Below, one piece after another: positions 17,238 to 24,768 of a stretch of 49,055 bases of DNA (positions are counted from its first letter, which is position 1; every line of letters starts with the position of its first letter). This DNA comes from Bordetella parapertussis. Its GTDB lineage: Bacteria; Pseudomonadota; Gammaproteobacteria; Burkholderiales; Burkholderiaceae_C. The notes beneath the pieces are model-generated. The model searched no databases and was not told where the DNA came from. It saw only the letters and a program-made list of their open reading frames with translations. The DNA lies in NCBI GenBank assembly GCA_945870575.1, contig CAMBSK010000020.1:1-49055 (forward strand), read 5' to 3'. The position numbers were made by a program, and so were the translations under genes.

Positions 17238-18224
17238 TTATTTCAACCAGCCGCGGCGACGGAAATAAATCATGGGTACAACTGCGCTGGCCGCCATCAA
17301 GGCCAATGCATAGCCGTAGCCGAAGGTCCATTGCAATTCGGGGATGAACTGAAAGTTCATGCCGTACACGCTGGCGATCAGCGTAGGCGGCAGCAAGGCC
17401 ACGCTGGCCACCGAAAAGATTTTGATGATCTTGTTCTGGTTGATGTTGATGAAACCTACGGTCGCATCCATCAAAAAGTTGATCTTGTCGAACAAAAACG
17501 CGGTGTGGCTGTCGAGTGAATCAATGTCACGCAGAATCTGGCGGGCATCGTCAAATTGTTCTGCGTTGAGCATGCGCAGCCGCATGGTGAAACTCAGCGC
17601 GCGCCGGGTGTCCATCATGTTGCGTCGTATACGGCCGTTCAAGTCTTCCTGGCGCGCAATCTCTGCCAGCACTTCGCCCGCGAGTTCGTCGGTCACGTCG
17701 CCTGACAACACCATCTTGCTGACTTTTTCAAGTTCATCGTAAATACCTTCGAGCGTGTCGGCAGAGTATTCGGCGTCGACTGAAAACAATTCAAGCAACA
17801 CATCCTTGGCGTCTTCAATCAAGCCCGGAGCGCGTCGTGCACGCAGCCGCAGCAGTCTGAAAACCGGCAAATCTTCTTCATGGACAGAAAACAGCACGCC
17901 GTGGCTTTTCAAAGCGTTGTTATGCTGGTTCAAAATAAAAGCCACTCGCACGGCGCGCGGCTCATCAATGTCGGCGATCAAAAAGTCGGAGCGGATATGT
18001 AACTCGCCGTTGTCTTCTTCGTAAAAGCGCGCAGACTCTTCTATGTCCTCGTCCATGGCGTCATCCGGGACTTGCACATCAAAGTGCTGGCTGATCCAGC
18101 GTTTTTCTTCAGGTGTAGGTGACTCCAGGTCAACCCATATAGGTTGAAAACGGGACAACTCTTCGAGCGAGGAAATTTCTTCCTGAAACAGGCGGCCATT
18201 GGCCAGCGAAAAAATATTGAGCAT
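17238..18224 (-). CDS. corA: magnesium/cobalt transporter CorA
   Basis: CorA is a homopentameric inner-membrane channel for Mg2+ (also Co2+ and Ni2+). This 328-residue protein has the long acidic cytoplasmic domain (residues 1-265) and two C-terminal transmembrane helices. The signature YGMN ends the first of these (VYGMNFQF), and the short loop and second helix YALALMAASAVVPMIYF follow. The positively charged tail RRRGWLK is present. Its 5' leader is unusual and is listed separately. Confidence 0.95.
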   Translation of the reverse strand: MLNIFSLANGRLFQEEISSLEELSRFQPIWVDLESPTPEEKRWISQHFDVQVPDDAMDEDIEESARFYEEDNGELHIRSDFLIADIDEPRAVRVAFILNQHNNALKSHGVLFSVHEEDLPVFRLLRLRARRAPGLIEDAKDVLLELFSVDAEYSADTLEGIYDELEKVSKMVLSGDVTDELAGEVLAEIARQEDLNGRIRRNMMDTRRALSFTMRLRMLNAEQFDDARQILRDIDSLDSHTAFLFDKINFLMDATVGFININQNKIIKIFSVASVALLPPTLIASVYGMNFQFIPELQWTFGYGYALALMAASAVVPMIYFRRRGWLK

Positions 18225-18230
18225 GGCAAA

Positions 18231-18350
18231 TCTCAGTGCGTGAAAGGGCGGATGAAAGGGTAAGGTTCGCTTTCGATGCCGCCCGGCCTGTTGCCAGTGG
18301 ACCGAAAGCTACCGACTAGGGTAGGTTTCCAAGGAGTCTGCTCCGTAGCT
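18231..18350 (-). promoter_or_regulatory. structured leader upstream of corA (possible RNA switch)
   Basis: The minus-strand region just before corA can form several helices: AGCTAC (18350-18345) with GTAGCT (18312-18307); GGAG/CTCC (18344-18341 with 18336-18333); CTACC/GGTAG (18324-18320 with 18313-18309); and GCTTTCG (18309-18303) with CGAAAGC (18275-18269), enclosing a CTG-GCAA-CAG tetraloop. The AGCTAC/GTAGCT and CTACC/GGTAG helices share bases and cannot form together, which is the layout of a switch. A metal-responsive leader for corA is my inference. I do not recognise a named riboswitch class, and the same palindromic region could serve the divergent MFS gene. Confidence 0.35.
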
Positions 18351-18430
18351 GATCAAGCGGTCATTATTGCACTGCTTTATGACATGTCGACTGACTGTTA
18401 AAGTCGCCGGTTTGCTTTGGGCCTTGCTGC

Positions 18431-19636
18431 ATGCACACTGAATTAAAGCCCGGGCGCGAACGGGCATTGCTGTTGACCCTGGCCGGCATCCAATTTACCC
18501 ATGTGGTCGATTTCATGATCATGATGCCCCTGGGTCCGCAACTCACAGCCTTGTTTCAGATCACTGATGCGCAATTCGGATTGCTGGTTTCTGCATACAC
18601 GTTTGCCGCCGGTTTTTCCGGTTTGCTGGCTGCTTCGTTTGTCGACCGCTTCGAGCGCAAACGCCTTGTGTTGACTGTTTATGTGTTGTTCGCTTTGACC
18701 ACCCTTGGCTGTGCACTGGCGCCTACCTACGGCATGTTGATGCTGGCCAGAATTTCCGCCGGCATGTTTGGCGGTATTCTGTCGGCCATGACGCAAACCG
18801 TCATCGGTGACGTTATTCCATTTTCACGGCGCGGGCGTGCCACCGGCCTGGTAATGACCTCGTTTTCGCTCGCCACCGTCATGGGCGTGCCGTGCGGACT
18901 GTTGCTGGCCAACTATGCCGGCTGGCACAGCAGCTTCATCGCCATCGCTGTGGTTTGCGCTCTGGTGGGCTTGGCGGCAGTGTTTAGCTTGCCGCGACTG
19001 GACAAACATGTGGCACAGGCCCGAGGTCAAAATATGTTGTTTGCCGTTCGCGGCGTGCTGGCCGACGCCAACCACCGGCGTGCGCTGGCCATGTCTTGCG
19101 CCATGATGTTTGCCGCTTTCACCGTCGTGCCCTACATCACGCTTTACATGCAGGCCAACAAGGTGTTGCTGGCGTCTGAAATACCGCTTATTTATTTGAG
19201 CGGCGGAGTCGTGACTTTGCTGAGCGCGCGCTGGGTAGGCATACTCACGGACCGGGTCGGTAAGCGTTTCATGTTTCAACGCATGTTGCTGTTGTCCATG
19301 CTGCCATTGACAGTCACCACCTTGATGCAAACCGCGCCTCTGGCGCTGGTCTTGTTTGTCTCGTCCAGCCTGTTTTTCTGCATGAATGCACGCATGATCC
19401 CCGGTATGGCCTTGTTGACCTCGGCGGCGTTGCCGCAATTTCGCGGTACTTTCATGTCCTTGAACGGCGCGGTGCAATCGGTGTCCATGGGCTTGGCCAC
19501 CTGGCTGGGCGGCGTGTTGATACAGCGCAACGTTCAAGGTGAGGTGACGCATTACTGGCTGTGTGCCGTGGCGGCTGTGGCGGCCTCCTTGCTGGCCTAT
19601 GTGCTGGCGCAGCGGGTCAAGATGCATACCGACTAG
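18431..19636 (+). CDS. MFS transporter, drug/sugar-efflux type
   Basis: This 401-residue protein has about twelve hydrophobic segments and fits the major facilitator superfamily, DHA1/AraJ-like group. The loop between helices 2 and 3 reads FVDRFERKRLVL, near the family motif GxLaDrxGrkxxl, and DRVGKRFMFQR repeats it in the second half (residues 276-286). It probably exports a small molecule by proton antiport; the substrate is unknown. The ATG at 18431 has no clear ribosome binding site. It stands alone, divergent from corA. Confidence 0.88.
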   Translation: MHTELKPGRERALLLTLAGIQFTHVVDFMIMMPLGPQLTALFQITDAQFGLLVSAYTFAAGFSGLLAASFVDRFERKRLVLTVYVLFALTTLGCALAPTYGMLMLARISAGMFGGILSAMTQTVIGDVIPFSRRGRATGLVMTSFSLATVMGVPCGLLLANYAGWHSSFIAIAVVCALVGLAAVFSLPRLDKHVAQARGQNMLFAVRGVLADANHRRALAMSCAMMFAAFTVVPYITLYMQANKVLLASEIPLIYLSGGVVTLLSARWVGILTDRVGKRFMFQRMLLLSMLPLTVTTLMQTAPLALVLFVSSSLFFCMNARMIPGMALLTSAALPQFRGTFMSLNGAVQSVSMGLATWLGGVLIQRNVQGEVTHYWLCAVAAVAASLLAYVLAQRVKMHTD

Positions 19637-19712
19637 GGGCCGTCGGCTACGGGGTCACTTCTTGAATTCGGTCTGATGCAGCCACGGGCATGAAGGTTTA
19701 TTGCGCTGCGGT

Positions 19713-19741
19713 TTGCTTTTTTCGGCAACTGGGCGCATAGT
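19713..19741 (+). promoter_or_regulatory. possible sigma-70 promoter for hpf
   Basis: TTGCTT (19713-19718) and CATAGT (19736-19741) are separated by 17 bases, 71 bases before the hpf start. The match is moderate. The 175-base gap between the MFS gene and hpf otherwise shows no gene; only the GGAGG ribosome binding site at 19801-19805 is evident. Confidence 0.3.
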
Positions 19742-19811
19742 GGAGGTGACCTGTCAACGTTCAGGCATGAGGCCCGGGCGTCTGGCACAGGTTTTTGTCC
19801 GGAGGGTTTGT

Positions 19812-20147
19812 ATGAATTTAACGATCAGCGGTCATCATCTGGAAGTCACGCCTGCTTTGCGTGGTTATGTCATTCAAAAACTTGATCGCGTCATGCGGCA
19901 TTTTGACAAGGTTGTCGATGTGCGCGTGTTGCTGTCGGTGGAAAAGCAGAAAGAAAAGCAAGGAAGGCAGCGAGCCGAATGCAATATCCATGTCAAGGGC
20001 AGCGATTTGTTCGCTGAATCCGCCAGCCAGGATTTGTATGCAGCTGTCGATGATCTCGTCGATAAGTTGGACCGTCAGGTGGTGCGCCACAAGGACAGGT
20101 TGCAGGATCACCATCACAGCAGCGTCAAACGCGAATTGATGAACTGA
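19812..20147 (+). CDS. hpf: ribosome hibernation promoting factor, short form
   Basis: HPF binds the 30S decoding region and promotes inactive 100S ribosome dimers in stationary phase. The 111-residue protein from ATG 19812 (MNLTISGHHLEVTPALRGYV) follows GGAGG at 19801-19805. A frame from 19701 adds 37 unrelated residues. The family core VDVRVLLSVEKQKEKQGRQ and AECNIHVKGSDLFAES is present. There is no long C-terminal dimerisation domain, so this is the short type that works with RMF in gammaproteobacteria. In most relatives it follows rpoN; here rpoN lies 23 kb downstream. Confidence 0.93.
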   Translation: MNLTISGHHLEVTPALRGYVIQKLDRVMRHFDKVVDVRVLLSVEKQKEKQGRQRAECNIHVKGSDLFAESASQDLYAAVDDLVDKLDRQVVRHKDRLQDHHHSSVKRELMN

Positions 20148-20170
20148 AATCTGCGGCTCTGGCCCAACAC

Positions 20171-20198
20171 AACCGCCTGTCCGTCAGGCGGTTTTTTT
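20171..20198 (+). terminator. Rho-independent terminator after hpf
   Basis: AACCGCCTG (20171-20179) pairs with CAGGCGGTT (20185-20193) around a five-base loop and runs straight into seven T residues. It separates hpf from ptsN, so the two are at least partly transcribed independently. Confidence 0.92.
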
Positions 20199-20244
20199 CT
20201 GCCGGTTTTTACATAATATGAAAGTTATCATTATTTACCCTAGC

Positions 20245-20271
20245 TTGACACCCAAACTAGGAGCATAATCA
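20245..20271 (+). promoter_or_regulatory. possible ptsN promoter
   Basis: A perfect TTGACA (20245-20250) is followed after 15 bases by TAATCA (20266-20271), with the ptsN ATG at 20282. The spacing is short and the -10 is weak. A promoter is needed here because a terminator lies upstream. Confidence 0.3.
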
Positions 20272-20281
20272 GCCCCCAATC

Positions 20282-20749
20282 ATGAACAGACTCGCTGCCA
20301 TATTGCCTGCTGCACAAGCGCTTGTGCAGGTAGACGCGACCAGTAAAAAACGTGCTTTTGAGGAAGCCGGTTTGCTGTTTGAAAATTTGCATGGCTTAAA
20401 CCGAGCCATGGTGGCGGACAGCCTTTTTGCGCGAGAGCGCCTGGGCTCTACCGGGTTGGGTTACGGCGTAGCCATACCGCACGGTCGTATCAAGGGCATG
20501 AAGACGCCGCTGGCAGCGGTGTTCCGTCTGGCCGATCCCATAGGCTTTGACGCCCCGGATGAAAAACCTGTGTGTCTGATGATTTTTCTTTTGGTCCCAG
20601 AGGCCTCTACCCAAAAGCATCTGGAAATCCTGTCAGAAATTGCCGAAATGTTGAGCGACGCTGTATTGCGCGACAAACTCAAAAGCTGCAATGACGCTCA
20701 GGAACTGCACCATCTGATCGACAGCTGGCAATCGGTACAAACCGTTTAA
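20282..20749 (+). CDS. ptsN: PTS EIIA-Ntr regulatory protein
   Basis: PtsN (155 residues) is the terminal phosphate acceptor of the nitrogen PTS. It regulates targets such as K+ transport, sigma-E and metabolic enzymes, depending on its phosphorylation state. His67 in YGVAIPHGRIKGM is the active site, and LMIFLLVPEASTQKHLEILSEIA matches the fructose/Ntr EIIA fold. hprK follows after 12 bases. The kup gene at 32 kb and HPr/EI at 9-11 kb may be functionally linked, by analogy with E. coli and Ralstonia. Confidence 0.94.
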   Translation: MNRLAAILPAAQALVQVDATSKKRAFEEAGLLFENLHGLNRAMVADSLFARERLGSTGLGYGVAIPHGRIKGMKTPLAAVFRLADPIGFDAPDEKPVCLMIFLLVPEASTQKHLEILSEIAEMLSDAVLRDKLKSCNDAQELHHLIDSWQSVQTV

Positions 20750-20761
20750 GCCGATCTTGTT

Positions 20762-21718
20762 TTGAAACCCACCGTTGTCAGCGCTGATGTTTTATTTGAA
20801 GACTTCAGACGGCGGTTGAACTGGCAATGGGTGGCCAGCCAAAGCGCCAAAGAACGCCACTTTGATGAAGTCGCGGTGCGCATGGCGCGCTCAGGCGCAG
20901 ATCTGGTCGGCTACCTTAATTACATTCACCCATACCGCTTGCAAGTGCTGGGCCAGCGCGAAGTCGAATACTTGTCTCACGCTGATGCTCAGGTGGGCGA
21001 GCGCCGGGTCGCGCGCATCGTGACGCTGGAGCCGCCGGTGTTGGTGGTGGCAGATGGCCAGACCCCCACGCCGGCACTCTTGAAGATGTGTGAGCAGGCG
21101 CACATCCCGATGTTTGTGACAGCCGAGTCAGCCTCCTTTGTGATTGACCTGCTGCGCGCGTATTTGTCCAAGCATTTTGCCGACCGCACCACCTTGCATG
21201 GTGTGTTCATGGACATTCTTGGCATGGGCGTGATGATCACCGGCGAGTCGGGACTGGGCAAAAGCGAACTCGGGCTGGAGCTGATTTCCCGCGGCCACGG
21301 CTTGGTCGCCGATGACGCGGTGGATTTGTACCGCATCAACCAGACCACCCTAGAAGGGCGTTGCCCGGCCTTACTGCAAAACCTGCTGGAAGTGCGTGGT
21401 ATTGGTTTGCTGGACATACAAGCTATTTTTGGCGAAACAGCGGTACGCCGCAAAATGCGGCTCAAGCTGATCGTGCACTTGGTGCGCAAGGAAACCCTGG
21501 AGCGCGACTACGACCGTTTGCCGCATGAACCGTTAACCCATGATGTGCTCGGCATTCCGGTGCGCAAAGTCGTGATACAGGTGGTGGCCGGTCGCAATAT
21601 CGCGGTACTGGTCGAGGCAGCGGTGCGCAACACGATTTTGCAGTTGCGCGGAATTGATACCTATGAGAAATTCGTGGCGCGCCACCGCGAGGCCATGGAA
21701 TCTAACCAGGTGGACTAG
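20762..21718 (+). CDS. hprK: HPr kinase/phosphorylase
   Basis: HprK phosphorylates and dephosphorylates HPr on serine, using ATP or pyrophosphate. The 318-residue protein starts at TTG 20762 ([15 protein letters not shown]) with no ATG nearby; the length matches the family. The P-loop is G161-ESGLGKS-168, preceded by [15 protein letters not shown] and followed by the signature [14 protein letters not shown]. The C-terminal helix region ends in [12 protein letters not shown]. In proteobacteria the enzyme usually acts on PTS-Ntr and exopolysaccharide regulation, not on catabolite repression. Its stop overlaps the convergent fur stop. Confidence 0.95.
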   Translation: MKPTVVSADVLFEDFRRRLNWQWVASQSAKERHFDEVAVRMARSGADLVGYLNYIHPYRLQVLGQREVEYLSHADAQVGERRVARIVTLEPPVLVVADGQTPTPALLKMCEQAHIPMFVTAESASFVIDLLRAYLSKHFADRTTLHGVFMDILGMGVMITGESGLGKSELGLELISRGHGLVADDAVDLYRINQTTLEGRCPALLQNLLEVRGIGLLDIQAIFGETAVRRKMRLKLIVHLVRKETLERDYDRLPHEPLTHDVLGIPVRKVVIQVVAGRNIAVLVEAAVRNTILQLRGIDTYEKFVARHREAMESNQVD

Positions 21719-22143
21719 GCGTTTTTGTTAGGGCAGGGGTTGCGTGAACAATGCGCATACAGGCTGAGCGCATGGTCGGCAATTTCGAAACCCTTGGCCC
21801 GCGCTATATCGTGCTGGCGCTTTTCGATTTCCGCATCAAAAAACTCTTCCACTCGGCCGCAATCTAGGCAAACCAGGTGGTCGTGGTGCTGGCCTTCGTT
21901 GAGCTCGTAGACCGCCTTGCCGCCTTCAAACTGGCTGCGCGTCAGCAGGCCGGCTTGTTCAAACTGCATCAATACCCGGTAAATGGTGGCCAGGCCGATG
22001 TCGGCGCGTTCGTTGAGCACTAAGCGGTAAACATCTTCGGCGCTCATGTGGCGTTGTCCGCTTTTTTGGAACAATTCCAAAATGGTGATGCGCGGTAAGG
22101 TGGCTTTCAAGCCGGTATTTTTTAAATCACCTATGAACTGCAT
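21715..22143 (-). CDS. fur: ferric uptake regulator Fur
   Basis: Fur (142 residues from ATG 22143, [19 protein letters not shown]) is the iron-responsive repressor. The winged-helix part includes [20 protein letters not shown], and the metal-binding part includes [16 protein letters not shown] with a CxxC pair and the C-terminal CSRNPC. A frame beginning at 22176 adds 11 residues and is less likely. It is divergent from bamE and converges on hprK with overlapping stop codons (21715-21718). Confidence 0.94.
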   Translation of the reverse strand: MQFIGDLKNTGLKATLPRITILELFQKSGQRHMSAEDVYRLVLNERADIGLATIYRVLMQFEQAGLLTRSQFEGGKAVYELNEGQHHDHLVCLDCGRVEEFFDAEIEKRQHDIARAKGFEIADHALSLYAHCSRNPCPNKNA

Positions 22144-22222
22144 ATCAACCTTTCGCCGCCATGGGAACGGAACCATGACCCCTCGTTACAATGGATTCAT
22201 CATAGCCTGCTTATTCCCCAAC

Positions 22223-22777
22223 ATGACTTCTTGGCAACCTCTATCGGCGCGCAGCTGCGGTCTGTTTCTTCTCGTCAGTCTGGCTGCTTGCTCTTTTGTG
22301 GAAGACCCCGTCTCCAAGGCCATGAAAAGGATGACGCCCTACCGGGCTGAAGTCGTCCAAGGCAATTTCGTCTCCAAGGAGCAGTTGCAGGCCTTGCGAC
22401 CTGGCATGAGCCGAAAACAAGTCAGGGAAATTCTCGGCACCCCTTTGATTGCCAGTGTGTTTCATGCCAATCGCTGGGATTACGCCTTCACTATCAAGCG
22501 CCAGGGCACGGCCCCTCAGCAACGCAAGCTATCGGTTTTTTTCAAGGAAGATGTGTTTGAACGGGTTGACGCAGAGGAATTACCCAGCGAATCTGAATTT
22601 GCTGAAAAATTGACTACCAACCGTTCTGAAAATATCAAAGTCCCTGAGCTCAAAGCTTCAGAACAGGATTTGGAAAAATTCCGCAGGGCAAGCCCTGCCC
22701 CTGTCGCCGCAGATGCACCTGCCGATGCCAGCGGCCCCGCCAAAACCTATCCTCCTTTGGAACCCAAGGGGCCTTGA
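22223..22777 (+). CDS. bamE: outer membrane assembly lipoprotein BamE (OmlA/SmpA)
   Basis: BamE is a lipoprotein of the BAM complex that inserts beta-barrel proteins into the outer membrane. From ATG 22223 there is a signal peptide ending LAAC, with Cys23 as the lipidation site. The SmpA/OmlA domain follows, with YRAEVVQGNFVSKEQL, LRPGMSRKQVREILGTPL and NRWDYAFTIKRQG. The 184-residue length exceeds E. coli BamE (113) because of a Pro/Ala-rich C-terminal tail, as in other betaproteobacteria. An ATG at 22175 is also possible but makes a poorer signal peptide. dapB follows 12 bases later. Confidence 0.92.
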   Translation: MTSWQPLSARSCGLFLLVSLAACSFVEDPVSKAMKRMTPYRAEVVQGNFVSKEQLQALRPGMSRKQVREILGTPLIASVFHANRWDYAFTIKRQGTAPQQRKLSVFFKEDVFERVDAEELPSESEFAEKLTTNRSENIKVPELKASEQDLEKFRRASPAPVAADAPADASGPAKTYPPLEPKGP

Positions 22778-22789
22778 GGTGTTTGCACC

Positions 22790-23629
22790 ATGATCTATAA
22801 CAACTCTTCCCCTCGCCGTATCGCGATTGCTGGTGCCAGTGGGCGCATGGGCCGTATGTTGATCGAGGCGGTTTTGCAGGCCGGTGACACGCAACTTGCC
22901 GGCGCCTTTGACATGGCCAGCAGCCCGCATATCGCAACCGATGCCGCCGCTTTTCTCGGCAGGCCTGCCGGTGTGTGGATCAGCGCCGATATGAACGCTG
23001 GTTTGGAAAACGCACAAGTGCTGATCGATTTCACCCGTCCGGAAGGCACCATGCAGCACCTGGCGGCGTGCCGTCGACTGGGTGTGCAAATGGTGATTGG
23101 TACCACCGGGTTCTCTGACGTGCAAAAGGCCGAGATTCAAGCCGCCAGTCGCGAGATTGCTATCGTCATGGCGCCCAATATGAGCGTGGGCGTGAATGTC
23201 ACGCTCAAATTGCTGGAGCTGGCAGCCACGGCGCTGAACAATGGCTACGACATTGAAATCATCGAGGCGCACCACAAGCACAAAGTGGATGCACCCTCAG
23301 GCACTGCACTGAAGATGGGTGAAGTCATCGCCTCGGCGCAAGGCCGTCAATTGAAAGACTGTGCGGTGTATGAGCGCTACGGACATACCGGCGAACGTGT
23401 GGACGGCAGCATAGGTTTTTCCACCATACGCGGCGGCGACATCGTCGGCGACCACACAGTGATGTTTGCCACCGAAGGCGAGCGCATAGAAATTACCCAC
23501 AAATCCGCCAGCCGCAGCACCTATGCCCAGGGCAGTTTGCGTGCCGTGCGTTTTCTGGCGCAGCAACGCAGCGGTTTGTTCGATATGTTTGATGTGCTCG
23601 GCTTAAAGCAGGCAGGACAGCAGCCATGA
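22790..23629 (+). CDS. dapB: 4-hydroxy-tetrahydrodipicolinate reductase
   Basis: DapB makes tetrahydrodipicolinate with NAD(P)H in the lysine/diaminopimelate pathway, which also feeds peptidoglycan. The 279-residue protein has the nucleotide loop GASGRMG (residues 15-21), the hinge [12 protein letters not shown], and the active-site segment [14 protein letters not shown] with the catalytic His and Lys. Length and features are standard. It overlaps exbB by four bases. Confidence 0.96.
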   Translation: MIYNNSSPRRIAIAGASGRMGRMLIEAVLQAGDTQLAGAFDMASSPHIATDAAAFLGRPAGVWISADMNAGLENAQVLIDFTRPEGTMQHLAACRRLGVQMVIGTTGFSDVQKAEIQAASREIAIVMAPNMSVGVNVTLKLLELAATALNNGYDIEIIEAHHKHKVDAPSGTALKMGEVIASAQGRQLKDCAVYERYGHTGERVDGSIGFSTIRGGDIVGDHTVMFATEGERIEITHKSASRSTYAQGSLRAVRFLAQQRSGLFDMFDVLGLKQAGQQP

Positions 23630-24279
23630 ATCTGTGGGACACGCTGGCCCAGGCCGATGGCGTCAGCCTGGCAGTCACGTTGTTGCTGCTGTGCATGTCC
23701 ATGGCCAGCTGGTACATCATTCTTTATAAAAGCTGGTTGCTTCATCAAGCTGTCAGACAACTGGCGACTTGTAAGGCCTTGTTCTGGCAGGCATCCGATT
23801 GGACACAGGCGCGCGCGCACTGGCTGGGGGCAGACCCCCAAGCCATGTTTTCTGTGCTGCTAGACGCTGCTGCGACCGCGCCTGATAGCGGGCTGGCCGC
23901 TGCCGCCAGCAGGGAAGATCAATTGACACGCAGATTGCGTGAAGCCTTGCAAACGGTTCGTGCCCGGCTTCAGTGGGGCCAAGACTTGCTGGCCACCATA
24001 GGCGCTACTGCACCCTTCGTCGGCTTGCTGGGCACGGTTTGGGGCATTTTTCATGCCCTCACCAATCTGGCGGTCGCCGGACAGTACACCTTAGATAAAG
24101 TGGCCCAGCCGGTCGGTGAAGCCCTGGTCATGACCGCTGTCGGCCTGGCTGTGGCTATCCCCGCAGTGATGGCCTACAACCTGATGGGCCGCCGTCTGGC
24201 CAGCCTCGACGCCGAGCTCGAAGGCTTGGCTTATGACTTGCGCGCCCTGGCCCAGGCCGCAGCGCACAACAAAGCTTGA
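23626..24279 (+). CDS. MotA/TolQ/ExbB proton channel protein
   Basis: This 217-residue inner-membrane protein has three hydrophobic segments (about residues 14-34, 118-142 and 160-182) and the family sequence [22 protein letters not shown]. With the ExbD-like partner encoded next, it forms a proton-driven motor that energises either TonB or the Tol-Pal system. No tonB, tolA or tolB is nearby, so ExbB and TolQ cannot be separated; the long N-terminal region before the second helix is typical of this Burkholderiales gene. It overlaps dapB by four bases (ATGA). Confidence 0.92.
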   Translation: MNLWDTLAQADGVSLAVTLLLLCMSMASWYIILYKSWLLHQAVRQLATCKALFWQASDWTQARAHWLGADPQAMFSVLLDAAATAPDSGLAAAASREDQLTRRLREALQTVRARLQWGQDLLATIGATAPFVGLLGTVWGIFHALTNLAVAGQYTLDKVAQPVGEALVMTAVGLAVAIPAVMAYNLMGRRLASLDAELEGLAYDLRALAQAAAHNKA

Positions 24280-24287
24280 GTATTTTC

Positions 24288-24740
24288 ATGGCATTTGGTG
24301 AATTTGAAAAACGCCAATCCCATGTACCTATGGGTGACATCAACGTCACGCCCCTGGTCGATGTCATGCTGGTGCTGCTGGTCATTTTTATCATTGCTGC
24401 GCCCATGATGACCGGTGGCTTGCATATGGAACTGCCACAAGCCGATGCACCGCCCCCCCCGACCAAACTGATATTGCTCGAGGTGGCGCTGGACAGCACC
24501 GGACAACTGCGAGTTGACGGCCAGCCGCTGTCCATCAGCCAGCTTGCCGCAGCGCTTAGCTTGCGTGCAGCGGCGGCACTAACCACCGAAGTGCAACTCA
24601 AAGTCGACAAATCCGTGCCCTACGGCAGCGTGGCCGAAGTGCTGGCCGAAATTCAGAAATCCGAGTTGCGCAGCGTGTCGCTGGCGGTGCAGTCGCCTGC
24701 GCCTAAAATCCAGTCCATCTCCCCGCCTGCGAGCAACTGA
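24288..24740 (+). CDS. ExbD/TolR family biopolymer transport protein
   Basis: This 150-residue protein has a short cytoplasmic start, one transmembrane helix (residues about 22-42) and a periplasmic domain. Asp25 in [17 protein letters not shown] is the conserved proton-carrying residue of ExbD and TolR. I use ATG 24288; a TTG at 24276 overlaps the exbB stop and adds four residues. It pairs with the preceding ExbB/TolQ homologue. leuS follows after 28 bases. Confidence 0.93.
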   Translation: MAFGEFEKRQSHVPMGDINVTPLVDVMLVLLVIFIIAAPMMTGGLHMELPQADAPPPPTKLILLEVALDSTGQLRVDGQPLSISQLAAALSLRAAAALTTEVQLKVDKSVPYGSVAEVLAEIQKSELRSVSLAVQSPAPKIQSISPPASN

Positions 24741-24768
24741 GCGCGCACGGGGTTTCTTATTGAGCCCT

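Noticed and set aside
19783..19798. A sigma-54-like site (TGGCAC then TTTGT) before hpf
   Set aside because: The -24 half fits but the -12 half lacks the needed GC, and the position, less than 20 bases before the start codon, would leave almost no leader.
20217..20235. A Fur-box-like palindrome before ptsN
   Set aside because: The right half (ATCATTATT) matches well but the left half matches at only about half its positions, and the region is simply AT-rich. No iron-related gene follows.
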